Shown: piece after piece, positions 1 through 8,839 of the stretch
How the letters are laid out: each line of letters begins with the position of its first letter
Position numbering within the stretch: the first letter of the stretch is position 1
DNA from: Bacteroidota bacterium
GTDB lineage: Bacteria > Bacteroidota > Bacteroidia > Flavobacteriales_D > Crocinitomicaceae
DNA length: 64,000 nt
Assembly: GCA_016192075.1 (NCBI GenBank)
Contig: JACPUU010000012.1
Location: forward strand, 186,001 to 250,000
Direction of reading: 5' to 3'
Position numbers and translations under genes: made by a program
The notes under the pieces: generated by a model
Databases searched by the model: none
Told to the model about the DNA's origin: nothing
The model's input: the letters and a program-made list of their open reading frames with translations, nothing else

Positions 1-2
1 AT

Positions 3-113
3 TTAGGTTACACAGTAAGGTTACTATTGCCGGCTCATACCATTGGGCAATATGGTCAGGCAAAAAAATCAACGTACATTTGGCATAACAATGAATTGGA
101 TGAAAAAAATTAG
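3..113 (+). CDS. possible 3' end of an upstream gene (partial)
   Basis: An open frame enters from the window edge and runs for 36 codons to a TAG at 111-113. It ends in a hydrophilic tail (HNNELDEKN). It would overlap the start of the secreted nuclease gene by about 20 bases, and same-strand overlaps of this kind occur elsewhere in the window. A second frame is also open here up to 87, so the assignment is weak. The product is not recognised. This may simply be intergenic sequence. Confidence 0.25.
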   Translation, partial: LGYTVRLLLPAHTIGQYGQAKKSTYIWHNNELDEKN

Positions 114-1314
114 TTTACCGCTTTTACTGCTGCTTGGTATTCAGGCAGAGGCACAGCTGACAGATACGCTCAAAGTGATGTCCTATAACCTGTTGAATTT
201 TCCCAGTGTTGATCCGGAGCGGATTGATACGCTGAAAGGAATTCTGACCTACGCCAAACCGGATATTCTGATGGTGTGTGAACTGACAAGTGCTGTCGGC
301 GGTGATGATATTCTTTTCAACGCGCTGAATGTTGACGGGGAAACCAATTATGACATGGCCGTATTTTCAGATGGCCCTGATACCGATAACATGGTTTATT
401 TTAATTCAGCCAAACTGGGATTAAAAGAACAGAATGTAATAACCACCGCGTTAAGAGACATCAACGAATATGTGCTTTATTATAAGAGCACAGACCTGGC
501 AACAACAACAGACACCACCTTCTTTTACATTTATGTCTGCCATTTAAAGGCAAGCACCGGTTTTGAAGCAGAACGCAACGGTGAGGCACAACTGCTTAAA
601 GCCTATATGGCCGGCCGCGCAAACCTGCAGAATGTGCTTATTGGCGGAGACTTTAATTTTTACGGCAGTGATACTGAACCAGCCTGGAATACTATTTTGA
701 CCGGATCGGCGGTAACCATTGTTGACCCCATCAATTCACCCGGACACTGGAATTCCAATTCATCGTTTGCTGCCATTCACACGCAAAGCACACGTACAGC
801 CAGTTTTGGAGGCGGCAGCACCGGTGGTATGGATGACCGGTTTGATTTTATTTTTATGTCGCCTGATCTGAACAGTTATGGAAACGATGCCAAATACGTA
901 ACCGGTACCTATAAAGCATTTGGGCAGGACGGACTTCATTACAATGCCGCATTTATTGATGCCCCAACCAATACCACGGTGCCGCTTTCAGTGGTAAATA
1001 ACCTCTACCACATGTCTGATCATTTGCCGGTGTTTATGAAAATTGCAATCAATACGGTTTCAAATTCAATACCTGAAATACTGGCCGGTATGAAAATCTG
1101 GTACAGCAAAGACAGTCAGAAAATCATTTTTACGTTTGAAAATCCCTTACCGCAAACCGGCAGCTTTACCATTGTGGATCTTTCCGGCAAAGTAGTGAAG
1201 TCTTATGCACAGCTTGATGAAGGAAATGCCCTGAATGTTGCTGACCTGGATTCCGGCATGTACATTCTTCAGATGGAACAGTTTGAATATTCCATGAAAT
1301 TTGTGAAAGAATAA
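91..1314 (+). CDS. secreted endonuclease/exonuclease/phosphatase-family protein with T9SS tail
   Basis: Predicted secreted metal-dependent phosphodiesterase or nuclease. After a signal peptide (MKKISLPLLLLLGIQAEAQ) the protein shows the family motifs in order: SYNLLNF near residue 31, a metal-binding Glu in MVCEL near 64, HLKAS, GGDFNF and the terminal catalytic SDHLPV. The last ~75 residues form a type A sorting domain (beta-rich, DLSGKVVKSY, DSGMYILQ), so export through the type IX system is expected. The ORF track begins at a TTG at 43; the ATG at 91 (or 100) places the signal peptide at the N-terminus and is preferred. It converges on the lipoprotein gene at 1322 with only 7 bases between. 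The substrate (DNA, RNA or lipid phosphate) cannot be told from sequence. Confidence 0.85.
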   Translation: MNWMKKISLPLLLLLGIQAEAQLTDTLKVMSYNLLNFPSVDPERIDTLKGILTYAKPDILMVCELTSAVGGDDILFNALNVDGETNYDMAVFSDGPDTDNMVYFNSAKLGLKEQNVITTALRDINEYVLYYKSTDLATTTDTTFFYIYVCHLKASTGFEAERNGEAQLLKAYMAGRANLQNVLIGGDFNFYGSDTEPAWNTILTGSAVTIVDPINSPGHWNSNSSFAAIHTQSTRTASFGGGSTGGMDDRFDFIFMSPDLNSYGNDAKYVTGTYKAFGQDGLHYNAAFIDAPTNTTVPLSVVNNLYHMSDHLPVFMKIAINTVSNSIPEILAGMKIWYSKDSQKIIFTFENPLPQTGSFTIVDLSGKVVKSYAQLDEGNALNVADLDSGMYILQMEQFEYSMKFVKE

Positions 1315-1321
1315 ATCCGGA

Positions 1322-2107
1322 TTAGTTGACAACAGGGGTGCCTGTTTTGTCTAAACCAAAGGTAACTGTATTGGATGTGTCTGAAATTTCTTTCACCCGG
1401 CTGGTTGCTTTCAAAAAGGCCGGCGATCCGTAAGAGTCCAGTGAGTCTTTGGCGTAAAGGTTCAGTGCAAATTCGTTTGGTGCCGTATAAAGCATCGTGT
1501 CCAAATGTGTTAGCAAAGAGTCACCGCTGTCCGAATTATAGATGTTATAGCCATTGATGCTGATGTAAATAAGGTAGTTTTTGTCCAGCAGTTCCCTGCC
1601 AATTTTCAGCGTTGTTTTTGTTTTCATGCTTTCAATTTTGTGCATGGCAAAGCTGTATATTTTTGTTTCTACGGCATAATATTCATCCACGTCACTTTCA
1701 TGCAAAAAAGTCATTCCGGAATTGTTTTTGTCAATGTATTTACCATCTGCAATCAACCGTATAGATGTTCCTCCACGATCATACACTTCCTGTTCTTCAA
1801 TCAGCCTGATTTTGTCAAAATTATTGTCGCGGCATACCTGGTAAATTTCGTTCAGTTCCTGTTCTGAGGTATTAAAATACAGCTTCTGGCGGGTTTGATC
1901 TTTCCACATGTAATAATACGAGCTGTCTGTTGAAAGATAAATGGTTTCTCCTTCAGGCAGCATACCGCCGCCCTCATTCCATTCGATCACTATTTTTTCA
2001 GGATTTTCCGGCAGCGCTGTTCCGCCAAAAAGGGTTCCGCCTCCCTCGCCGGTGCAGGCAAGGAACAGAGAGGGAATAACTAGTACAGGCAGCAGGTTGT
2101 TTTTCAT
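1322..2107 (-). CDS. hypothetical lipoprotein
   Basis: The 261-residue product starts with a lipoprotein signal (PSLFLAC, Cys near residue 18) followed by a glycine-rich stretch, so it is probably an outer-membrane or periplasmic lipoprotein. The rest is mixed alpha/beta with no motif that I recognise. A charged middle part (KIRLIEEQEVYDRGG) and a predicted extended C-terminal half are all that stand out. It stands alone on the minus strand between the convergent nuclease and the ComB-like gene, whose stop lies 142 bases upstream. Function unknown. Confidence 0.7.
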   Translation of the reverse strand: MKNNLLPVLVIPSLFLACTGEGGGTLFGGTALPENPEKIVIEWNEGGGMLPEGETIYLSTDSSYYYMWKDQTRQKLYFNTSEQELNEIYQVCRDNNFDKIRLIEEQEVYDRGGTSIRLIADGKYIDKNNSGMTFLHESDVDEYYAVETKIYSFAMHKIESMKTKTTLKIGRELLDKNYLIYISINGYNIYNSDSGDSLLTHLDTMLYTAPNEFALNLYAKDSLDSYGSPAFLKATSRVKEISDTSNTVTFGLDKTGTPVVN

Positions 2108-2249
2108 AAGATGGATTTTAGGAATGAAATTCTACGCTTACTACAATGTTAGGCTGAAAAAGGTTCAAACTAAAACAGATCTGAAACAACCGGAATTCAG
2201 AATCAGGATCGTCTTAACCGGAATGGTTTCTTTGGTGGGCAGGCGGGGA

Positions 2250-3014
2250 TCAGATTAAAACATCTGCTTCAATGGCAACCAGTTTATCACCCTGCAGAAT
2301 TGGTATTACCGGGGCCTGGTTTGGATTGAGACAGTATTTAATGTCAATGTTCAGATTCAGATTTTTAAGGCGTCTGCGGTGTGATGAGGCTTTTAAATAG
2401 CCCAGTATGTTGTCTTTGGCACTTAAAAACAGGTATTTTGCAGCAATGGAGGCATCTTCTACCGAGTGAAATTTGCCGGTACCCAGCAGGTGATCACAAA
2501 TGGCGCCGGCACAAATGGTATCTTCCAGGTTAAATTTATTTTGCCAGCCTGAACAAAGGCATAAAATATTTTTGTCTTGTTTAGCCAGCCAGTTTTGTAA
2601 AACTTCAAGGTTAGAAAGGGCTCCAATTACAACCTGTCCGCATTCTTTGGCCAGGTTTATGGCTTTGGTTCCATTGGTTGTTGTAAGCACAACGGTTTGA
2701 TCTTTTACCTCGGGAACCATGTAGGCATAGGGTGAATTCCCAAAATTGAATCCATCCACAATCTGCCCGCCCCGTTCAGCACCAACCAGAAATCCCCTGC
2801 GCTGATATTCCTGCGCCTCTTCAACCGTTGAAACGGGAATAATTTCTTTTACGCCGTAATGAAAAGCGGCACAGATAGCTGAAGTGGCACGCAATACATC
2901 GATAACAACAATGATCTCAAACTCCTCTTTGTAAAGCGGAAATAAATAAGGTGAAAAACAAACTTCAACACGTTTGCGCGTTTCGTTTGGGTCAATATAC
3001 GCTTGTCCTTCCAT
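2250..3014 (-). CDS. comB: 2-phosphosulfolactate phosphatase family protein (ComB-like)
   Basis: ComB hydrolyses 2-phosphosulfolactate to sulfolactate with Mg2+ and was described from coenzyme M synthesis; many bacteria without coenzyme M carry homologues of uncertain substrate. The 254-residue protein has the family hallmarks: VIDVLRATSAICAAF near residue 37, GERGG then DGFNFGNSP near 80-90, TTNGTKA near 113, and a late LCSGW segment with acidic residues. Length fits the family. The ATG at 3014 gives a full N-terminus. The ferredoxin gene lies 81 bases upstream on the same strand, so the two may be cotranscribed. The family call is firm; the physiological role in a Bacteroidota host is not established. 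Confidence 0.85.
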   Translation of the reverse strand: MEGQAYIDPNETRKRVEVCFSPYLFPLYKEEFEIIVVIDVLRATSAICAAFHYGVKEIIPVSTVEEAQEYQRRGFLVGAERGGQIVDGFNFGNSPYAYMVPEVKDQTVVLTTTNGTKAINLAKECGQVVIGALSNLEVLQNWLAKQDKNILCLCSGWQNKFNLEDTICAGAICDHLLGTGKFHSVEDASIAAKYLFLSAKDNILGYLKASSHRRRLKNLNLNIDIKYCLNPNQAPVIPILQGDKLVAIEADVLI

Positions 3015-3095
3015 AAAGCTAAATTAGGAAAAAGTTAAGAAATTGCTAACTCCTTCGATTTAGATTGAAAGTCAGCAGGTTGTAAAGAAACAGAT

Positions 3096-3446
3096 TTAGT
3101 CCAGGTGCATCAGATCTTTTTTGGCCAACAGCGTGTCCAGTGATTCCCGGTGATCCTGGTCATCCACGCAGCAGTCTACCGGACATACCGCCGCACACTG
3201 TGGTTCATCGTGAAAACCTTTACATTCAGTACATTTATCGGGAACAATAAAATAAACATCCATGTTCACCGGTTGATGTGCTTTTGAAGCATCTTCCTCC
3301 CGTCCGTCCAATAATTTGAAAAGCCCGGTAAGTGAAGTACCATCGGAATACCGCCATTCGGCACCACCTTCATAAATTGCATTGTTGGGGCACTCTGGTT
3401 CACAGGCTCCGCAGTTAATGCATTCGTCGGTAATGATAATTGCCAT
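3096..3446 (-). CDS. 4Fe-4S dicluster ferredoxin
   Basis: Small soluble electron carrier of 116 residues with two cysteine clusters. The first is [16 protein letters not shown] near the N-terminus. The second is [19 protein letters not shown] near residues 73-91, with a longer loop between cysteines as in YfhL/FdxA-type ferredoxins. These would hold two [4Fe-4S] centres. The gene is divergent from the acyl-CoA reductase gene, with only 49 bases between the two ATGs, and its -7 box abuts that of its neighbour. Its redox partner is unknown; the adjacent reductase uses NAD(P)H in its family, so a direct link is not implied. Confidence 0.9.
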   Translation of the reverse strand: MAIIITDECINCGACEPECPNNAIYEGGAEWRYSDGTSLTGLFKLLDGREEDASKAHQPVNMDVYFIVPDKCTECKGFHDEPQCAAVCPVDCCVDDQDHRESLDTLLAKKDLMHLD

Positions 3447-3475
3447 TGTTTCTATCTGATCATTGATTAATTTTG
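3446..3475 (+). promoter_or_regulatory. promoter for acyl-CoA reductase gene
   Basis: TTG at 3446-3448, a 19-base spacer and TAATTTTG at 3468-3475 match the Bacteroidota promoter consensus (TTG, 19-21 bases, TAnnTTTG). It lies inside the 5' extension of the ORF track entry, so translation should start at the ATG at 3496 and not at the TTG at 3463. Confidence 0.65.
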
Positions 3476-3483
3476 CAAATATA
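3476..3483 (-). promoter_or_regulatory. -7 box for ferredoxin gene
   Basis: On the minus strand this reads TATATTTG, a full match to TAnnTTTG, 29 bases upstream of the ferredoxin ATG. It abuts the opposite-facing box at 3468-3475 without a gap. No clear -33 TTG was seen at the right distance. Confidence 0.5.
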
Positions 3484-3495
3484 GATGGTCTAGGA

Positions 3496-4545
3496 ATGAT
3501 AATCAGCGAAAAAATAAAATTATTGTCAAAACTTGGCGGAATTCTCGATCACCTTGCAGAAGGAAAAGAATGGCCGGGATTTGAGATTGGGCTTAGTAAA
3601 GCCGAGTACCAGGAGTTCAGCGCACTCATGGACAAAGTGCATATCCACAACGGCTGGTTTACAAAAAGTGCTGTACAAACAGCCTTTAAGGGCATAGCTG
3701 CCTGGCTTACCGAAGAAAACCTGCACAACTGGGTTAAGTCATACAACATCAGGGAGGTAAAACCCAAACGCATTGCCATCATTATGGCAGGGAACATTCC
3801 GTTGGTGGGGTTTCATGATTTTTTGTCTGTTTTTTTAAGCGGACATAAGGCCATTATTAAATTGTCATCCGGTGATCAGCACCTGTTTAAGGCCCTGGTA
3901 CATTACCTGGCGGTAATTGACTCCAGAATTACGGATTTGATTGAGATTAAAGAGCGGTTTTTGGGTGATTTTGATGCTGTTATTGCTACCGGCAGTGATA
4001 ATTCATCCAATTATTTTGAATCGTATTTTGGAAAATATCCGCACATCATTCGTAAAAACAGAACCTCTGTAGCCGTTATTGACGGCAGTGAAACCAAAGA
4101 AGAACTGACCGAACTGGGCAAAGATATTTTTACCTATTTTGGCCTGGGCTGCCGCAATGTATCACAACTGTGGATTCCAATGGATTTTGACCTGAACCGT
4201 TTTTTTGAGGCCATTTATGAATACAACCCCATTATTCACCACAACAAATACGGCAATAATTACGATTACAACAAGGCCGTTTACCTCATGAACAAAGCCA
4301 ACCTGCTTGATAACGGCTTTTTGTTGCTGAAAGAAGATTTTGCACTCAGTTCACCGCTTGGCATGCTGCATTATGTGCGCTACCAGGACTCTATTGATGC
4401 CGAACATTTTTTGCAGGATAACAAAGACAAAATACAGGTTATTGTAGGTAAAAATTACATTCCGTTTGGTATGTCTCAAAAGCCTGGCCTTGCTGATTAT
4501 GCAGATGGGGTAGATACCATGCGGTTTTTGACAGGCCTTGAGTAA
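3496..4545 (+). CDS. LuxC-like acyl-CoA reductase
   Basis: Predicted NAD(P)H-dependent acyl-CoA reductase of the aldehyde dehydrogenase superfamily, LuxC branch, which makes fatty aldehydes from acyl-CoA. The 349-residue protein has the cofactor-binding region [14 protein letters not shown] near residue 95, a glycine-rich IATGSDNSS segment, and the catalytic cysteine in [11 protein letters not shown] near 217. No motif was seen missing. The ORF track starts at a TTG that lies upstream of the promoter -7 box; the ATG at 3496 is therefore preferred. A strong palindromic terminator follows the stop. The gene is common beside ferredoxin genes in Bacteroidota, by family knowledge; its pathway there is uncertain. 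Confidence 0.87.
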   Translation: MIISEKIKLLSKLGGILDHLAEGKEWPGFEIGLSKAEYQEFSALMDKVHIHNGWFTKSAVQTAFKGIAAWLTEENLHNWVKSYNIREVKPKRIAIIMAGNIPLVGFHDFLSVFLSGHKAIIKLSSGDQHLFKALVHYLAVIDSRITDLIEIKERFLGDFDAVIATGSDNSSNYFESYFGKYPHIIRKNRTSVAVIDGSETKEELTELGKDIFTYFGLGCRNVSQLWIPMDFDLNRFFEAIYEYNPIIHHNKYGNNYDYNKAVYLMNKANLLDNGFLLLKEDFALSSPLGMLHYVRYQDSIDAEHFLQDNKDKIQVIVGKNYIPFGMSQKPGLADYADGVDTMRFLTGLE

Positions 4546-4548
4546 GTG

Positions 4549-4596
4549 ATGCCCCCTTTTACCCCGGGATTTAAATCCTGGGGTAAAAGGGGGCAT
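4549..4596 (+). terminator. intrinsic terminator/long palindrome after acyl-CoA reductase
   Basis: Two 24-base arms (ATGCCCCCTTTTACCCCGGG and onward, then its complement) pair with a single G-T wobble and practically no loop, starting 4 bases after the stop codon. No long T run follows, so it may also act as an mRNA-stabilising hairpin or be cleaved as a cruciform. Confidence 0.7.
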
Positions 4597-4649
4597 TCCC
4601 CAACAATTTCCTATTTTCGTAAGGAAATTAATTGCATACTTTATATTCA

Positions 4650-6065
4650 ATGACAAAAATCAAATTTGGAACCGATGGCTGGAGAGCTATCATTGCAGAA
4701 GATTATACAACTGAAAATGTCGCTCGTGTATCGCACGCAACAGCCCTTTGGGTAAAAAAGAATTTTAAAGATCCGTCGATCGTGATAGGGCATGATTGCC
4801 GTTTTGCCGGTGCCCTGTTTGTTGAAACAGCCATTAAGGTTTTTGTAACAAACGGCATCCGGGTTTTTACCACAGATAAAGGCTTTGTTTCAACCCCTAT
4901 GATTTCACTGGCAACACGTGAGCTGAAAGCATCATTGGGTGTTGTTATTACAGCAAGTCACAATCCGCCGTCATACAACGGCTTCAAACTAAAGGGGTCT
5001 TTTGGTGGCCCGCTTTCACCTGCTGAAGTAGATGAAATAGAAAAAATAATTCCGGATAAAAATCCGCTTGATCTGAAACTGGTGTCAATTGAAAAAGCAC
5101 AATCAGCCGGTTTGATTCAGTATCATGATTTTGAAAAAATGTATTGTGACAAAGTAGCATCTGTTTTTGACCTGGACCTGATTCGCAAGGCAAACATTGG
5201 TCTTGCTTACGATGCCATGTACGGTGCCGGACAAAATGTGCTGAAAAAACTAATGCCTGAAATTACGTTTTTACATTGTGATTATAACCCGTCTTTTATG
5301 GGGCAGGCACCTGAACCCATTGATAAAAACCTGCAGGAATTTTCACAGCTCATAAAAAATAATCCATCCATTAAATGCGGGCTTGCTACAGACGGTGATG
5401 CTGACCGGATAGGACTTTACAATTCAAAAGGCGAATTTGTAGATTCACATCACATCATTTTGCTGACCATTCATTACCTGGTTAAATACAAGGGGCTCCG
5501 TGGTAAAGTAGTTACCGGCTTTTCAAGTACACCGCGCATTAAAAAATTATGTACGCTCTATAAATTAGAACACGTTGAAGTGCCAATTGGGTTTAAATAC
5601 ATTGCCGGGTTAATGGCAGATCCTGAACAGGATGTATTGCTGGGAGGTGAAGAGTCAGGTGGAATAGCACTTAAAACACACATTCCCGAACGTGATGGAA
5701 TCTGGATGGGGCTTACCATTTGGGAGTACATGGCAAAAACCGGAAAAACACTGGAACAGCTGATTGATGAGGTGTATGACCTGGTTGGCCCGTTTGCTTT
5801 TGAACGCAATGACATGCATATTGAAGAATCAAAAAAGCAGCATATTATTGAAGAATGTAAAAAGGGAGCTTATACCATTTTTGGAAAATACCGTGTACAG
5901 TCAACTGAAAACATGGACGGGTTTAAATATATTTTTGATGAAAACCGCTGGTTAATGATTCGCCCGTCTGGTACTGAACCCGTTTTACGCACATACGCTG
6001 AGGCGCCTACGCTGAGTGAGGTGCGCACAATTTTAGATGCATGTAAATTAACCATAGGCGCATAA
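4650..6065 (+). CDS. phosphoglucomutase/phosphomannomutase family protein
   Basis: Alpha-D-phosphohexomutase that moves phosphate between the C1 and C6 positions of hexose phosphates, feeding glycogen and cell-surface sugar synthesis. All four functional loops are visible: the phosphoserine loop [13 protein letters not shown] near residue 100, the metal loop DGDADRIG near 250, the sugar-binding loop GGEESGG near 332, and the phosphate-binding loop [12 protein letters not shown] near 440. The 471-residue length fits the family. The ORF track starts at a TTG; ATG 4650 gives the canonical KFGTDGWR N-terminus. A weak -7-like TATTTTCG lies at 4612. The aroC gene starts 4 bases after the stop, so the two are probably cotranscribed. 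Glucose versus mannose preference cannot be settled. Confidence 0.93.
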   Translation: MTKIKFGTDGWRAIIAEDYTTENVARVSHATALWVKKNFKDPSIVIGHDCRFAGALFVETAIKVFVTNGIRVFTTDKGFVSTPMISLATRELKASLGVVITASHNPPSYNGFKLKGSFGGPLSPAEVDEIEKIIPDKNPLDLKLVSIEKAQSAGLIQYHDFEKMYCDKVASVFDLDLIRKANIGLAYDAMYGAGQNVLKKLMPEITFLHCDYNPSFMGQAPEPIDKNLQEFSQLIKNNPSIKCGLATDGDADRIGLYNSKGEFVDSHHIILLTIHYLVKYKGLRGKVVTGFSSTPRIKKLCTLYKLEHVEVPIGFKYIAGLMADPEQDVLLGGEESGGIALKTHIPERDGIWMGLTIWEYMAKTGKTLEQLIDEVYDLVGPFAFERNDMHIEESKKQHIIEECKKGAYTIFGKYRVQSTENMDGFKYIFDENRWLMIRPSGTEPVLRTYAEAPTLSEVRTILDACKLTIGA

Positions 6066-6069
6066 AAAA

Positions 6070-7140
6070 ATGGCAGGTAACACATTTGGACATACATTCA
6101 GATTAACCAGTTTTGGTGAATCGCACGGCATTGCAATTGGCGGTGTTATTGATGGCTGCCCATCCAATGTGGAAATTAATTTTAAAAAAATTCAGCATGA
6201 ACTGAATCGCCGTAAACCGGGTCAGTCAGCTATTACAACACAACGTGATGAGGCAGATGAAGTGGAATTTTTATCCGGAATTTTTGAAGGAAAAACACTG
6301 GGTACACCCATTGCTTTTCTCATTAAAAATAACGATCAGAAAAGTGAAGATTACGATGTGCTCAAAAATGTTTTCAGACCATCGCATGCAGATTATACCT
6401 ACCAGGAAAAATACGGCATTCGTGACCACCGTGGCGGCGGACGCAGCAGTGCCCGTGAAACAGTTGCCCGTGTGGTAGCCGGTGCCATTGCCCGGCAGAT
6501 TCTGGCCAAGTTTAAGATTGACATAAAGGCATTTGTTACCCAGGTAGGTACTGTGCGAATGCAAAATCCGTTTGAATTTTTTACGACTGAACAGATTGAA
6601 GCAAACGCAGTGCGCTGCCCTGAAAAAGACACGGCTGATAAAATGATTTCACGGATTGAAGAAGTTCGTGCGGCAGGTGATAGCATTGGCGGAGAAATAC
6701 ACTGCATTGTATCCGGCGTTCCGGCGGGATTGGGAGAACCCGTATTTGACAAACTGCATGCTGACCTGGCTAAGGCTATGTTGGGTATTAATGCAGTGAA
6801 AGGTTTTGAAATCGGCAGTGGTTTTGCAGGAGTTAAAATGCTGGGCAGTGAACAAAACGATGAACTGTTGCCTGATGGAAAAACCAGGACGAACAACTCA
6901 GGTGGTATACAAGGCGGTATTTCCAACGGACAGCCAATCTTGTTCAACGTGGCGTTTAAACCGGTAGCATCCATTCTTCAAAAGCAGCAAACCATAGATG
7001 TACATAACAACCCGGTAATGCTTGATGTAAAGGGCCGTCATGATCCTTGTGTGGTGCCGCGCGCTGTTCCTATTGTTGAAGCCATGGCAGCACTGGTTAT
7101 ACTGGATCACCTGCTCAGGCAAAAAGCGTCGCGGCTATAA
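6070..7140 (+). CDS. aroC: chorismate synthase
   Basis: Last step of the shikimate pathway: removes phosphate from 5-enolpyruvylshikimate 3-phosphate to give chorismate, with reduced FMN as cofactor. The 356-residue protein begins with the typical [17 protein letters not shown], contains the signature [17 protein letters not shown] near residue 118 and ends with [18 protein letters not shown]. Length is that of a normal bacterial enzyme. It follows the phosphohexomutase by 4 bases and is followed 33 bases later by the channel protein gene on the same strand. No partner shikimate genes are in the window. Confidence 0.97.
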   Translation: MAGNTFGHTFRLTSFGESHGIAIGGVIDGCPSNVEINFKKIQHELNRRKPGQSAITTQRDEADEVEFLSGIFEGKTLGTPIAFLIKNNDQKSEDYDVLKNVFRPSHADYTYQEKYGIRDHRGGGRSSARETVARVVAGAIARQILAKFKIDIKAFVTQVGTVRMQNPFEFFTTEQIEANAVRCPEKDTADKMISRIEEVRAAGDSIGGEIHCIVSGVPAGLGEPVFDKLHADLAKAMLGINAVKGFEIGSGFAGVKMLGSEQNDELLPDGKTRTNNSGGIQGGISNGQPILFNVAFKPVASILQKQQTIDVHNNPVMLDVKGRHDPCVVPRAVPIVEAMAALVILDHLLRQKASRL

Positions 7141-7173
7141 CTGATAAATCCTGATTTTTTATCCTGAAAACAA

Positions 7174-8832
7174 ATGTCTGACCGATCTTACACCGTTGAA
7201 ATTCTGAATGAGCCTATCAGCTTTGAAACAATTTCATACCTGAATTCGGTTAAGCTGTGTGAGTATGCTGCCAATAAAAAAATCAGGGAACATAAACTGG
7301 GCTACCTCACCAAAGAAGATATTTATTTCAACATTGAACGTGGCTATAGCATTAACATAGACCAGGCTTACGTTAAGGATTTTTCACTTTCTGAATACCG
7401 CACACAGCGTAATTTGCCGGCAACAGAAAAAGTAGTGATTGCAGGTATTTCAAGCCGGTTTACGTTTTTTGACTGCGATTCGGTCATTGATTTTTCGTAT
7501 GCCGTTTTTGAAGAAGAGGTAAATTTTAAAGAGAGCATTTTTCCACACGGGGCACTCACGTTTATGCATGCTGAATTTGTTGCTTCAACCGTTGATTTTT
7601 CAGAGTGCAAATTTCATTCGCATAATACAACGTTTGAACATGCTTCATTCAAAGCGTCTGAACTGACCTTTGAGCACGCCAGGTTCAGTGGTGACGGTGT
7701 TTCGTTTATCAACGCCCTGTTCAGTGCTGATGAAGTAAATTTCAAGCGGGTGAATTTTGGCAATGCACGGGTTAAATTTCATTTTGCTGAATTTGGAAAC
7801 GGTGTCAAACTTTTTGAACGCATTCGGGTAAATGGCGCGTTGTTTGATTTCAGACGGGTTGTTTTTGGATGCGGTAAAATTGACTTCAGACGTGCTATGT
7901 TTGGAGACGGCTATGTTACGTTTGAAGAATCTGAAATTACAGAGGGAAAACTGACGTTTCGCATGGCCCGTTTTGAAGGGGGAGATTTGTCTTTCAGGAG
8001 AATGGATTTTGGAAAAGACGAAGCAACCTTTGACCATGTAGATTTTAATAACCGGTCCATATCGTTTGAAGGAGCTGATCTGAGTGTGCTTTCTGTTTCA
8101 AATTCATTCGTGCGGGGCAACCTTGATCTGAGAATAAAAAAAGCCGATAAAATAGATCTCAGTCACAGTTACCTGTATTCGATTACAGATTTGAATTTTC
8201 AAAAAGAGGAATCCTTAAAGGTATTATCACTGCTGGGCGTCAGAAATCTTGGAAAAATTATCATCCGCTGGAAAGAAAATCACGTGCGCCGTCTGATTGA
8301 AAGCAACGGCGGTGAGGCGGATGATCTGGCTGATCAGTTCAATATTCTGAAGGCTAATTTTTCAGCAAACGGTCAGTACAACGATGAAGATTATGCGTAC
8401 CTGCATTTTAAACGGCATGAACACCGTTATATGAAAAAGCGGGCGCTTGAAAAAAGTAAACCATCATTCCGCCCGCTGATACACCTTGGGTATGCACTTC
8501 GTTTGCTGGTGTTTGATAAAATGGGACTGTACGCAACTAATCCGGCACGGGTACTGGTGAGTATGGTGGTAGGCATTTTTTTCTTTGCCGCTGTTTATGT
8601 GTTATTTCATGTTTTTGGAATTGGTGAAATTGTTAATTCAGTAGATGCAGCAGATAAACTGAATCTGGCCGAACGTTCTGTTTACCATTCTGCCATTACA
8701 TTTTTTACCATTGGTTACGGTGATTTTTATCCAACCGGATTCAGCCGTCTCATTTCCGCTCTTGAAGGCTGGAGTGGTGTTTTTCTGATGTCGTATTTTA
8801 CCGTGGCGTTTGTACGCAAAATTCTGCGTTAA
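7174..8832 (+). CDS. pentapeptide-like repeat protein fused to a two-TM potassium channel pore
   Basis: The 552-residue product has three parts. Residues 1-100 are mixed and unrecognised. Residues ~100-310 are a chain of short repeats with F or A every fifth residue (VNFKESIF, LTFEHARF, IDFRRAMF), which predicts a right-handed quadrilateral beta-helix. Residues ~455-552 are an ion channel module: first TM at 458-484, a pore helix with selectivity filter TIGYGD near 512-517, then a second TM running to the C-terminus. The helix domain lies on the cytoplasmic N-terminal side, where channels usually carry ligand-binding modules. It probably forms a K+ channel gated by an unknown signal. It converges on the next gene with 7 bases between. 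Confidence 0.85.
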   Translation: MSDRSYTVEILNEPISFETISYLNSVKLCEYAANKKIREHKLGYLTKEDIYFNIERGYSINIDQAYVKDFSLSEYRTQRNLPATEKVVIAGISSRFTFFDCDSVIDFSYAVFEEEVNFKESIFPHGALTFMHAEFVASTVDFSECKFHSHNTTFEHASFKASELTFEHARFSGDGVSFINALFSADEVNFKRVNFGNARVKFHFAEFGNGVKLFERIRVNGALFDFRRVVFGCGKIDFRRAMFGDGYVTFEESEITEGKLTFRMARFEGGDLSFRRMDFGKDEATFDHVDFNNRSISFEGADLSVLSVSNSFVRGNLDLRIKKADKIDLSHSYLYSITDLNFQKEESLKVLSLLGVRNLGKIIIRWKENHVRRLIESNGGEADDLADQFNILKANFSANGQYNDEDYAYLHFKRHEHRYMKKRALEKSKPSFRPLIHLGYALRLLVFDKMGLYATNPARVLVSMVVGIFFFAAVYVLFHVFGIGEIVNSVDAADKLNLAERSVYHSAITFFTIGYGDFYPTGFSRLISALEGWSGVFLMSYFTVAFVRKILR

Positions 8833-8839
8833 AAACGGA

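Noticed and set aside
6399-6974. 191-residue antisense ORF inside aroC
   Set aside because: Long shadow frame of a strongly conserved gene; no start context, no domain.
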